From Pseudomonadota bacterium (lineage in GTDB: Bacteria > Desulfobacterota > Desulfobulbia > Desulfobulbales > JAGXFP01), in assembly GCA_018814305.1 (NCBI GenBank), contig JAHJAA010000048.1, forward strand, positions 36,022-100,021: a stretch of 64,000 nucleotides of DNA. Reading direction: 5' to 3'. Within the stretch, counting starts at the first letter, position 1; each line of letters opens with the position of its first letter. A program made the translations under genes and the position numbers. Shown here piece by piece: positions 53,891 through 62,163 of the stretch. Under the pieces are notes generated by a model that was not told the origin of the DNA, did no database searches, and worked only from the letters and a program-made list of their open reading frames with translations.

Positions 53891-56134
53891 ATGACGGCCA
53901 AAGAAAAAAATTTTTCCCTCGATGAGTCGGCCCAACAACTCTATAAGGAATTCCAGGGTATCGATGATACTGTCAGGGCCGATGTCAGTCTGCTGCTCGA
54001 ATCTGAGCTCATGGAGTTTTTGAAGCAGGAAGAAAAAAAACTCGACCATCTCCGATTACTCCTGGCTAAAGCGGTCTGCACCTTGATGGATTTTCTACAG
54101 GGTAGCCGATTAACCGTTTCCGATCCCAACCAAAATCAAAATGTGAGAGCATTTCTCTCCATCCTTAAAAAAATTGCTGAAACAACCAAGAGCGACAATA
54201 AATTATCATGCCGTTTTCGAGGGCAGCAGCATGTTGGCGAAAACGACACAACAGCTCAGAATGATTCAGAAATCTATGACTACGAACTTTCTTTAAATAA
54301 CGTTATCCTTGATTTTAATATGGCCACCATCGTGGAAGAACGAGAAAAGGAAAATGCAAAGTCCCTTTCCTCAAACCTGATGAAGGCCTTTCATACCATG
54401 AGTGTTTTAAATATATTTAATTTTTCCATCGATCTAGGTCTCGGGGACGAAACAATCCTTGCCAACATAGCTCTCACCTTAAAACACCTGGCACGTTACT
54501 TTCATCCTGGTATCGATCAGACAAAGTATGTCGTTTCCGACGAATACGGTTATCCCAGCATCAACCTGACTCTCCTTGCCGGAACAAACCAGGTTCGGCC
54601 CGATTCTCTCCAGGCCCTGGTTGAGCAAATCAAACCAAAAATCGTCGGCCCTGAACCGGCCACAGAGTTAAGCCGATTCACCACCGTTTATGATGTTATT
54701 ATCGCCACCGATCGCTTTAAGAAAAAGCTTCCACGAATGCCCATTGAGGTCAATAGCGTTCATCAGCTCATGCTGCACAACCGTCCGGACCCGAAAATGA
54801 CCGCAGAGGCGGTTCAGGTCTCCCGGCTGGTCCTCTCTAAATACGGAAATAACCCCCGGATGGCGACTGAGATGATCTCTAGTATTCAGGAAGAGGGGTA
54901 TCGAAAAATCCAGACCGATATCATGGGTAAACGTCTGACCCTGGCAACTGAATTTCTCCATCATGCCGATGGCAGGGAGAACAAAACAATCCTTCATAAC
55001 GAGGCGCTCAGAAATATCGAAGACGGCCTCGACCAGATTCCGGACACGATTTATGATAATATTTCCGTCCATGGCAACGAAGTCAGCGCCCTGAACCATC
55101 AGGGACAAAAGACAATGTGGTCTTTACATGACAAGATCCTCAGCCTGCTCAGCTTCTTCAAACAGCGCTCCACAACCAACAAAAAGATCCAGGATATTGC
55201 CAACAAAGATGTGGTCTTCGAACAGGAAGACTACGAAGTCATCGCCAAGAACTTCAACATATCGCTCTACGATGCCTCACGGCTCGTTTCCCTCCTCAGA
55301 GATTGTTTTGAAGATGACGGCCGTTTCCGAAGAGCCTCTTTCGAAAAAAACGTTCCGGAGTTCGTTCAGTACGAAGGCAGGGTTTTTGCTTTTCTCTGGC
55401 ACTATCTCAAGGAACTGGAAACAAGAAAAGACCGGGTTACTTTTCTGAATTCCATCCAAATCCTCATCGCCAAACTCAACCGCCCTCAAGACGTTTGTGC
55501 GATACTCCTCAAAGACATTTTCAATTCATCGGCCGAAGTCAGTTATTCCGACCGTAACGGTTTGATCCTGGGGACGATTCTTCTCCGAAAATACAATAAA
55601 GAAGGCGAGAGTAACATAGAACTGACCCCCGAAGAGGTTTTGCTGGTTCAGGATGGCCTCAATCAGGATATGGCGAAGATGGCGACTGATTATATTGAAA
55701 AAAACCGGGAATTGGTGATCCAAAAATTCAGGAGCATCACTGAGAAGCTTTTTGACTCATCGGCCCAGAAAACACTGGCAAAGGATCAAATGCCATCCCG
55801 TTTTCTGCTCTATTTACTCCGAGAAATGATTATCTACTTCTCATTGATCGGCGGCTCCATGGCTCAATCAATCATCAAAAGGGTCATTCAGGAATTCGGT
55901 AATCCGCAATCATCATACTACAAAAAAATGAAAAACAAGTCGGAACTCCGTTACGCCCTCCAACTCCTCCAGGCCGCCTGCCGGGGGATACGAAGATTTG
56001 ATGATTCACGTTCATCGGCCCTTTTCGACGAAATCAAAAGCAACCAGAATAACTTCGTCAAATTAAACGGTATCCGCTCCCATCGCATCGCTGTTGAACG
56101 GCTCATCGAACGGATCTACCAGCCGCTGGGATAA
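53891..56134 (+). CDS. Large cytosolic helical protein of unknown function
   Basis: A protein of about 747 residues (ATG 53891; a TTG 13 codons upstream is possible but neither has a strong ribosome site). It has no signal peptide or membrane segment. Composition and pattern predict mostly alpha-helices, with leucine-rich stretches such as LMEFLKQEEKKLDHLRLLLAKAV and MEDGL-like heptads around LFDSSAQKTLAKDQM. Scattered conserved-looking residues do not match any catalytic motif I know. It follows a PilZ-like gene, so a link to c-di-GMP signalling is possible but not shown. I do not recognise a family. Confidence 0.8.
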   Translation: MTAKEKNFSLDESAQQLYKEFQGIDDTVRADVSLLLESELMEFLKQEEKKLDHLRLLLAKAVCTLMDFLQGSRLTVSDPNQNQNVRAFLSILKKIAETTKSDNKLSCRFRGQQHVGENDTTAQNDSEIYDYELSLNNVILDFNMATIVEEREKENAKSLSSNLMKAFHTMSVLNIFNFSIDLGLGDETILANIALTLKHLARYFHPGIDQTKYVVSDEYGYPSINLTLLAGTNQVRPDSLQALVEQIKPKIVGPEPATELSRFTTVYDVIIATDRFKKKLPRMPIEVNSVHQLMLHNRPDPKMTAEAVQVSRLVLSKYGNNPRMATEMISSIQEEGYRKIQTDIMGKRLTLATEFLHHADGRENKTILHNEALRNIEDGLDQIPDTIYDNISVHGNEVSALNHQGQKTMWSLHDKILSLLSFFKQRSTTNKKIQDIANKDVVFEQEDYEVIAKNFNISLYDASRLVSLLRDCFEDDGRFRRASFEKNVPEFVQYEGRVFAFLWHYLKELETRKDRVTFLNSIQILIAKLNRPQDVCAILLKDIFNSSAEVSYSDRNGLILGTILLRKYNKEGESNIELTPEEVLLVQDGLNQDMAKMATDYIEKNRELVIQKFRSITEKLFDSSAQKTLAKDQMPSRFLLYLLREMIIYFSLIGGSMAQSIIKRVIQEFGNPQSSYYKKMKNKSELRYALQLLQAACRGIRRFDDSRSSALFDEIKSNQNNFVKLNGIRSHRIAVERLIERIYQPLG

Positions 56135-56260
56135 TTTTTTCTCGACACCTTACAAATCATCAATAAAAGAGGCTCCAGGAATACCCCATTTACCCTTTCT
56201 CCTGAGAATCGGGCGGGAGGAGCCCCAATCTTTTCATGAAACCATGGTGGATCTGCTGTT

Positions 56261-57607
56261 TCAAGCGGAATTCTTCTTAATCTCGAGCTTCATCATCTTA
56301 TAGCGAAGAACCCGTTCACTTATCCCGAGTTCCGCAGCGGCCCTGGTCTGAACCCATTGGTTTTTTTCGAGTGCCCCATGAATCAAATGCCGCTCCATGG
56401 CTACAAGACTCTCATCAAGGGTTCCACCGCTCTTCCCCAGAAACTCCACCCTCCGAATCTCTTCCGGTAACTCTTCCGGCCCGATGACCGAACTGCGAGC
56501 CAAGGTTACAGTCCGCTGAACGATATGCTCCAACTCCCTGATATTCCCGGGGAATGGGTATTTGAGCAGGGCGGCCATGGCTTCAGAAGAAAACGAAACT
56601 GGCCGAAAACTATACTTTTCAAGAAAGTATTCTACCAGTTCCGGGATATCAGTTTTTCTCTGGCGCAGAGGGGGAACCTCGATTTCCAGAACATGGAGTC
56701 GATAATAAAGATCTTCACGGAAGGTGCCATAATCAACCATCTGCTTCAAATCCCGATTGGTCGCTGCAATTAATCGAATATCCACGGGGATATCCTGCTC
56801 ACTCCCAACCCGGCTGATCCTTTTCTCCTGCAAGGCTCGCAGGAGTTTTGCCTGTAGATTCAGCGGCAGCTCACCTATCTCATCAAGAAACAACGAACCT
56901 CCATCAGCCAACTCAAAACGACCTTTTTTACGATGATTGGCCCCAGTAAATGCCCCCTTCTCGTGGCCGAACAGTTCCGACTCAAAAAGACTTTCAGGGA
57001 TGGCGGCACAATTCACCTCTATAAACGGCCCTTTGCTCCGGCCGCTCAGAAGATGGATCAGTCTGCCAATCAGTTCTTTACCTGTTCCGGTCTCACCTTT
57101 GATCAAAACAGTCCATGGTGAAACCGCGACCCGTTGAACCATGGACAACAAATTAAGGATCTGGATACTGCTACCGACAATCCGAACCGGTAAATTTTCC
57201 CGATCAAGGACCGCGTTAACCTGATAGGCCTCCTCCTCAACCACAAGCTCCTGATCAATTTTACGAATTTTCTCCAACAAAATCCCCAGGTCCACCGGTT
57301 TTTCCATGAAATCGTCCGCCCCGAGTTTCATGACACTCACTGCTGTTTCAATAGCGCCAAAAGCGGTGATCATGATGGCCCGGAGCTGAGGGTTGATCTC
57401 CTTCATCCGAGCCAGAACATCAACCCCCGTCATATCCGGCATGTGATGATCGAGCAGGGCGAGCTGTAGAGGAAGGTCACTAAAAAGTTGCAAAGCCTCC
57501 GTACCGTTTGCAGCCGTGATGATCTGAAACCCTTGCTTTTCAAGGAATCCCTTGAGCATCTCCCGCTGGATCTCCTCGTCGTCGACAACAAGTATTTTTA
57601 GACTCAT
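56261..57607 (-). CDS. Sigma-54-dependent response regulator, NtrC-like
   Basis: A 448-residue regulator with receiver domain (Asp53 in ALLDHHMPDM), AAA+ domain (Walker A GETGTGKE, GAFTGA loop intact, Walker B LFLDEIGE, FREDLYYRLHV) and a C-terminal Fis-type helix-turn-helix (QTRAAAELGISERVLRYKMMKL). It overlaps the stop of the kinase gene as ATGA, so the pair is coupled. It lies at the end of a minus-strand operon of envelope protein genes, and those genes are its most likely targets. Confidence 0.95.
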   Translation of the reverse strand: MSLKILVVDDEEIQREMLKGFLEKQGFQIITAANGTEALQLFSDLPLQLALLDHHMPDMTGVDVLARMKEINPQLRAIMITAFGAIETAVSVMKLGADDFMEKPVDLGILLEKIRKIDQELVVEEEAYQVNAVLDRENLPVRIVGSSIQILNLLSMVQRVAVSPWTVLIKGETGTGKELIGRLIHLLSGRSKGPFIEVNCAAIPESLFESELFGHEKGAFTGANHRKKGRFELADGGSLFLDEIGELPLNLQAKLLRALQEKRISRVGSEQDIPVDIRLIAATNRDLKQMVDYGTFREDLYYRLHVLEIEVPPLRQRKTDIPELVEYFLEKYSFRPVSFSSEAMAALLKYPFPGNIRELEHIVQRTVTLARSSVIGPEELPEEIRRVEFLGKSGGTLDESLVAMERHLIHGALEKNQWVQTRAAAELGISERVLRYKMMKLEIKKNSA

Positions 57608-59199
57608 GGGTGCTGTTCCCCTTGGTCCTGCCGAACCGGCAATTCAAATTCAACCAGCAGAATCCCTGGTTCCGGGACATCTACCCTGATCCTCCCACCA
57701 TGGGCCTCGATGATTCGGCGGCTGACAGCCAGACCCAATCCAGCCCCCTTGGTCTTGCTGGTGTAATAGGGCTCAAGGATTTTTTCAATAGCCGAGGGAT
57801 CTCCGACAAAACCTGGATTTTCCATTCGGAACTGAAAATGTCCCAGGACTCCTTGGGTCCGGATGATTATTTCACCGCCCGTGGGTTGGGCCTCAACCGC
57901 ATTCTTGAAAACATTTTCAATTACTTGCCCCAATATTGTTTCATCCGCTTCGATGATCCCGACGTACATGTCTACCCATTCAACCCTAATTCCCTGCTGT
58001 TCACATCTCGGCTGATATAAGATTTTAACGGCCTCAATCAAGGGTCGAGGATCAATCTGGGCAAAACGTGGAACAAGGGGCAACGCCTGTTGTTTAAGGT
58101 CACCGATGATATGACTGCTCCGGGTCACCGCCTGGCGCATGGAACCAATCAATTTCGTATATTCCTCAGGGATTTCCAGCTCCATTTCGAGCCGTTGCAA
58201 CCCCATCCCAATAGCATTCAATGGGTTATTGATCTCATGACTGATTGTCGCTGCTGCTCGGCCAAGAGCCGCCTCCTCATGTTGACGAGCCATCTGCCTT
58301 TCAAAACCACGGACCCTTGACAAAAAGGCCATTTGATACCTTGATAAAATCCAGGTAAAGAAAAATCCCAAGAAGATCATCAGAACGCTGAACACGACAA
58401 ACTCATGCTTCATCTGTCGAATCCGCCGGGTGTAACTACCAGCATCAACCCCAACAACGAGGCGCTGATCCGGACCAAAAGCCATGATGGTTTCAGCAAC
58501 GCTCCCCCCTTTGCCGTTGATCAGTTGGACCACCGGCTGGCCTGAATGACCACTGCTTTCCTTGAGGTGCTCAAGTCGCAAATAGCTAATCAACGGCAGG
58601 CGGTTCATGTCTCTGATCAATCTATCCAAACCAATCCTGGCTGCCAGATCATCAGTCAGGGCTGAATCAAAACCGACTTGGATACAGGTGCTGTCACGGT
58701 CACGCCAGGTCAGCAGATATAATTTCAAATCCTTGAAATGCTGGAGATCATCCGCGTCCGACCCACAGGTAACTTCCGGAGCCCAACCAGACGGGGCTTC
58801 AACCCCGACACCACTCCCCCGATTTATCCTAATCCCGACAAGATTCGCTTCTTCGGCAAACGCGGCCAATTCGTCTGGAGAAAACGGCTCAATTCCATCA
58901 AGATAATCAATGAACCGGATTGTTCCTCCAAGAAAAATCTTAATGGTCTGTTCAATGGAACTTTGGGAGGATTGGGCATTGTTCAGAGAAAATGAAATCA
59001 TTCCGGCGATCATCCGACTGTGTTCCGACGCCCGATTGATGAAATCATGCCGTACCTGTCGAGATTGCCAGAAAAAATACCCCAGAACAATTAGAACCAA
59101 TGAACCAAGAATCACAAGGTTCCATTTCCAGGTCCGGGATGACTGAGGATCAATAAATGACCAGTTCCTTGATGATGTGGCCGATTCAGTCGTGATCAA
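57604..59199 (-). CDS. Membrane sensor histidine kinase
   Basis: A 531-residue kinase with two membrane segments (about 26-44 and 266-286) around a periplasmic sensor of about 220 residues that contains a pair of Cys (145 and 172) and ends in LRLEHLKESSGHSGQP. There is no HAMP; a short coiled coil leads to the DHp helix with His321 in ATISHEINNPLN, then a catalytic domain with VIENVFKNAVEA and GAGLGLAVS. The architecture is of the ZraS/NtrB-like group. It overlaps both the regulator downstream and, by four bases, the OB-like gene upstream. Confidence 0.94.
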   Translation of the reverse strand: MITTESATSSRNWSFIDPQSSRTWKWNLVILGSLVLIVLGYFFWQSRQVRHDFINRASEHSRMIAGMISFSLNNAQSSQSSIEQTIKIFLGGTIRFIDYLDGIEPFSPDELAAFAEEANLVGIRINRGSGVGVEAPSGWAPEVTCGSDADDLQHFKDLKLYLLTWRDRDSTCIQVGFDSALTDDLAARIGLDRLIRDMNRLPLISYLRLEHLKESSGHSGQPVVQLINGKGGSVAETIMAFGPDQRLVVGVDAGSYTRRIRQMKHEFVVFSVLMIFLGFFFTWILSRYQMAFLSRVRGFERQMARQHEEAALGRAAATISHEINNPLNAIGMGLQRLEMELEIPEEYTKLIGSMRQAVTRSSHIIGDLKQQALPLVPRFAQIDPRPLIEAVKILYQPRCEQQGIRVEWVDMYVGIIEADETILGQVIENVFKNAVEAQPTGGEIIIRTQGVLGHFQFRMENPGFVGDPSAIEKILEPYYTSKTKGAGLGLAVSRRIIEAHGGRIRVDVPEPGILLVEFELPVRQDQGEQHP

Positions 59200-59657
59200 T
59201 TATGGTTTCCCCGTCCATTCCGTCCTCGATGCATACCGGCGCGAGCGTCCCCTCCCCGGGACAATCTTGACCTGACCCCAGATCGATCTCTCATCAGGCC
59301 ACCAAAACCACGTATCGACTCTGCCGTGAGCACCTCACGTGTCGAGGTCGAGAAATCTCCCCACACCCGGATACGCTCTCCCAGTTGGACACAGTTGGGC
59401 AAAAACGGTTCGCCATCAGAAGAAAGAGAAGTAACGGTAACAGACTGGGACTCACCCTCTTCTTGCGGATCTACCATCAGGACAAACTCTCCCTGGTCAC
59501 TATTTACCAGGGTCACAGTTCCGATAAGATATTCTGAAGCTGAAACGGATTGGGACGAAACCAAGAGCGCCCAAAAAAGAAACTGGCAGGCGATGGAAAC
59601 CAACCAGCGGCCCCCACCCCACTTTTTCCCATTAAAAGGAAACAGACAAACCGCCAT
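59196..59657 (-). CDS. Small secreted OB-like protein with Gly/Arg/His-rich tail
   Basis: A protein of about 153 residues. The start region holds a hydrophobic signal (WLVSIACQFLFWALLVSS) and a mature beta-rich part: EYLIGTVTLVNSDQGEFVLMV, VTVTSLSSDGEPFL, VQLGERIRVWGDF, which looks like an OB-fold of the DUF5666/nickel- or copper-site type but is not certain. The C terminus is a low-complexity Gly/Arg/His tail (RGGDARAGMHRGRNGRGNHN), a possible metal- or polyanion-binding element. The start overlaps the barrel gene's end by 26 bases. It is in one operon with the kinase and regulator. Confidence 0.72.
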   Translation of the reverse strand: MAVCLFPFNGKKWGGGRWLVSIACQFLFWALLVSSQSVSASEYLIGTVTLVNSDQGEFVLMVDPQEEGESQSVTVTSLSSDGEPFLPNCVQLGERIRVWGDFSTSTREVLTAESIRGFGGLMRDRSGVRSRLSRGGDARAGMHRGRNGRGNHN

Positions 59658-60639
59658 GTATTTCGGAGAACCTGTCCTGATCATCTCCGACCTCCTGTCC
59701 ATATCCCAATTTAAGGAAAGTGGACGTGTCCTTGTTGAAAAAATATCGAAGGGAAACCGTTCCTTGATAGAGAAGAGAATGTTCATTTTTTGAGTATTCG
59801 AGAAGTCCCTCCACTGCTGTATCAAACTTTCGCCACCCGGATCGATAACTGGCGTTAAGATTGACCAGGGTCTCTTTCTCTCCCGTATAATAACCGGTTC
59901 CCAAAGAAAGATTGAACTGTTTCATGCTCGCTGGGATGAATAAAATTTCACCGTTAATATTTAATTGGTCAGGGGTGCCTGATTCATAATCTTCATAAAA
60001 TAAACTTCCACCTATTTCCCACTCTGGCTTAAGGAGCCAGCCCAGAGAGACACCGCTTAAGTCCCAGGTCCGGATACTTAACTCAGCCCGATCGTTTACC
60101 GAGTCATAAAGAGGTTCCGTATCTCGGGACCGGATATAACTGAGCTTCATCCAATGATCATCCGAGGAAAGTCGCCCAGCAAGCATTCCAGTCAAGAACG
60201 CGTCATCGAAAACATCTTTTGTCAAACGTCCCCCTCGGCCATATTGATAATACGATGAATTTGAAATATCTTTATAATCCGTGAAGGCCAGTTCACCGAC
60301 GATCTCAACCCGATCATTAAAGGAATAACCGAAACCTGCGGCGGGCCCTCTACTTTCCAGAGAAAAATCGGTATCTCCATAGACTTCATTCAACTGTTTG
60401 ATCGTCCCCTGTTGCCAGGCGATTGACAGATACCAATCGTGGGCAAACCTAAACTTCGACCGAATCACCCACGTATCTTCCGACCAGGTATACAAGTCCT
60501 TGCGCTCAGTTGGCCAATATTGCCTTTCGGTGGTGGAAGAGAGTAAGACTTCGGTCTCGATCTTCTGATCGGCAAAAGCGTTGACGCCACTTAATTGACC
60601 AACCCAAATAAAACCAATCGACAACATACCATATTTCAT
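59632..60639 (-). CDS. Predicted outer-membrane beta-barrel protein
   Basis: A protein of about 335 residues with a signal (GMLSIGFIWVGQLSGVNAFADQ) and a mature chain made of about 14 to 16 alternating amphipathic strands with aromatic girdles, for example RSKFRFAHDWYLSIAWQQG, AAGFGYSFNDRVEIVGELAF, SLGTGYYTGEKETLVNLNASY, and a C-terminal strand ending in Phe (GGLSVSF), which is the insertion signal for the BAM complex. The start ATG 60639 is chosen because it opens the signal sequence; a TTG 16 codons upstream is possible. Family not recognised. It heads the tight run OB-like protein, kinase, regulator. Confidence 0.85.
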   Translation of the reverse strand: MKYGMLSIGFIWVGQLSGVNAFADQKIETEVLLSSTTERQYWPTERKDLYTWSEDTWVIRSKFRFAHDWYLSIAWQQGTIKQLNEVYGDTDFSLESRGPAAGFGYSFNDRVEIVGELAFTDYKDISNSSYYQYGRGGRLTKDVFDDAFLTGMLAGRLSSDDHWMKLSYIRSRDTEPLYDSVNDRAELSIRTWDLSGVSLGWLLKPEWEIGGSLFYEDYESGTPDQLNINGEILFIPASMKQFNLSLGTGYYTGEKETLVNLNASYRSGWRKFDTAVEGLLEYSKNEHSLLYQGTVSLRYFFNKDTSTFLKLGYGQEVGDDQDRFSEIHGGLSVSF

Positions 60640-61039
60640 CCAGATCGATAAAACCGTCAGGTTGATATATTTCAAGTAAATAGACAAATGAACGACCTCA
60701 GCCTGGGATTAAACTCAACATTAAATCGGTTGTCTATACTCACCACCAGACATGAACCATACCTGGAACTCTGCCGTAGGTAGTGTCCGTCCAGAAACGG
60801 TCTTTTCGGAGTCTCGCAAGCTCGCTTCCATGCCCGCCTTCTGCGTTGCTCCGTTGCCGAAAAAGGCCCACGGACGCAAGTACACTCCGCATTTTCGTCA
60901 CCCTCGCGTCTTGCCCTCGACCAAAATCCTCGTTTCTGGATGGAAAAGAGGTAAGTTATATCGCTATTCATTTTACTGAATCTAGGTCAAGGCCCCGGGG
61001 CTAGGTCTACCCGACCCCGGAGCGAATTGAATCCAAGAA
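60640..61039. other. Intergenic region containing an inverted-repeat element
   Basis: About 400 bases between the barrel gene and the DxDGDG gene. The centre is filled by a GC-rich element bounded by 14-base inverted repeats (60786-60944). Open frames in it have no ribosome site. Confidence 0.6.
60786..60944. mobile_element. MITE-like element with 14-base inverted ends
   Basis: TCCGTCCAGAAACG (60786-60799) and its complement at 60931-60944 match in 13 of 14 positions. They enclose about 130 bases rich in CG, with no gene. Similar short non-coding elements are mobilised by transposases in trans. No target duplication is evident. The presence of other copies could not be checked. Confidence 0.5.
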
Positions 61040-61360
61040 TTAACGACGTCCACCGCGATGACCACGGCCACCGGTTGAGGCGGCACCGCTGCCATCTAGA
61101 AGTTGCTGTCCACCAGCGGCATAGGTATCACACACTCCATCACCTTCAGCATCGACGAAATTGACGGCATTGCCCCCCATTCCTGAACCTGGAGTCGGCC
61201 GGGTATCACCGACACCATCGCCATCGGTATCGATCAGGTAAAGCCCCGTACCACTACCAGCGCCCCGAAATCTTCCCGCATCAGCATTTAAAGGCGCTAA
61301 CATCATCCCTGCAATCAACGCAACACTGGCTGCCATTACAACGTTCTTTGAGATTTTCAT
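61040..61360 (-). CDS. Small secreted protein with two calcium-type DxDGDG loops
   Basis: A 106-residue protein with a signal peptide (about 1-28, ending Asn-Ala-Asp-Ala). Two loops fit the pattern of Ca2+-binding thrombospondin-3/dockerin-like repeats: LIDTDGDGVGDTRP and FVDAEGDGVCDTY. The C terminus is Gly/Arg/His-rich (STGGRGHRGGRR), echoing the tail of the OB-like protein downstream. Ribosome site AAGGAG before ATG 61360; a longer frame is rejected. It is on the same strand and upstream of the barrel/OB/kinase/regulator genes, separated by the inverted-repeat element, so it may or may not share their promoter. Confidence 0.8.
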   Translation of the reverse strand: MKISKNVVMAASVALIAGMMLAPLNADAGRFRGAGSGTGLYLIDTDGDGVGDTRPTPGSGMGGNAVNFVDAEGDGVCDTYAAGGQQLLDGSGAASTGGRGHRGGRR

Positions 61361-61944
61361 GGTTTTCTCCTTCTGTAAAGAGGTTTTATACCCTCGCCAT
61401 TGATTCCGGGTTAATTCCCACAATCTCCTACGAGGAGTGGACTACGAATTATCCTGATTTATCACCGGTGCTTTAGAATTCGATTAGTGTTCCTTGTATC
61501 AGCTTGGTCAACCGAACTATCTGGATCTGTATACAATCCGATGCACCTCAAAATCCTCCCGCTCCCCACGAGACACTGTGCCGATCCTCGGCAGCCATTC
61601 TGATCTAAATGCCTCTCTTTCTTCCTGGGTTGCCTGGTTCTCTTCATCATGGTGCCTAATCCCTAATATTTGAATTCAAGTGCAATAAACGTCTCTTTGA
61701 ACTATAGATATTACAAGAGTCATGCCAAGCATCAAATAATTAATAAACTTCGTAAAATCAGATAAATAACACATCAATCAACCACCCATGATTCGACAAA
61801 ACCAGCTACAATCGACATTTTTGTCGAACGAAGCTGATAAATTCTAAATTTGAAGCACCAGTGGATTATTATCAGATGGAATATCCCACTCGGATATTTA
61901 GGGATGGAAAGCCTAAAAGCTGGAATAAGAAGAAGAAAAAGGGG

Positions 61945-61983
61945 GCAAAAAAAAATCCCTACTGGAAAAACCAGCAGGGATTT
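61945..61983 (-). terminator. Strong rho-independent terminator
   Basis: AAATCCCT-x-CTGG (61953-61965) pairs with CCAG-x-AGGGATTT (61971-61983) around an AAAAA loop. Read on the minus strand it is followed by a run of at least seven T. It sits right after the 5S-like remnant, as expected for an rRNA operon terminator, and also ends transcripts from the methyltransferase gene. Confidence 0.85.
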
Positions 61984-61992
61984 AAGAAAAGG

Positions 61993-62040
61993 AATTTGAC
62001 AATGGCCTACTCTCCCCTACAGACATCCATGTAGGACCAC
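61993..62040 (-). rRNA. 5S rRNA remnant (3' part recognisable)
   Basis: Read on the minus strand, the segment includes GTCCTACATGGATG and GGGGAGAGTAGGCCATTG, which match the helix IV and helix I side of bacterial 5S rRNA (GGGAGAGTAGG is nearly universal). Upstream, to about 62136, only weak similarity remains, including a TTGA..ATGGC half of helix I, so the gene is degraded or chimeric. No 16S or 23S sequence is nearby. It is probably a leftover of rearrangement at an rRNA operon. Confidence 0.55.
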
Positions 62041-62163
62041 CTCTCTAAAACAGACACCAAATCAGATCAGCTACCTGTACTATCATAGTTTGAGTTAGCC
62101 GTTTCATCTCAACCCAATATTGCCATTACTGGTCAACAGATAAGACTTTGTAGAGTGTACAAA

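Larger units (their letters stand above)
61361..62163. other. Long intergenic region with a 5S rRNA remnant
   Basis: About 800 bases. The part at 61361-61900 has no gene I can support; a 62-codon minus-strand frame there has no protein-like features. From 61945 to about 62136 it holds a terminator and a degraded 5S rRNA on the minus strand. Confidence 0.6.

Noticed and set aside
56135..56260. GGCTCC/GGAGCC hairpin between convergent genes as a terminator
   Set aside because: The six-base arms are separated by a loop of about 45 bases and no T-run follows on either side.
60672..61004. Several frames of 70-100 codons around the inverted-repeat element
   Set aside because: They lack ribosome sites and are Arg/Ser/Cys-rich, as expected from a non-coding GC-rich repeat.
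61462..61650. Minus-strand frame of 62 codons
   Set aside because: Composition is not protein-like, there is no ribosome site and no relation to neighbours.
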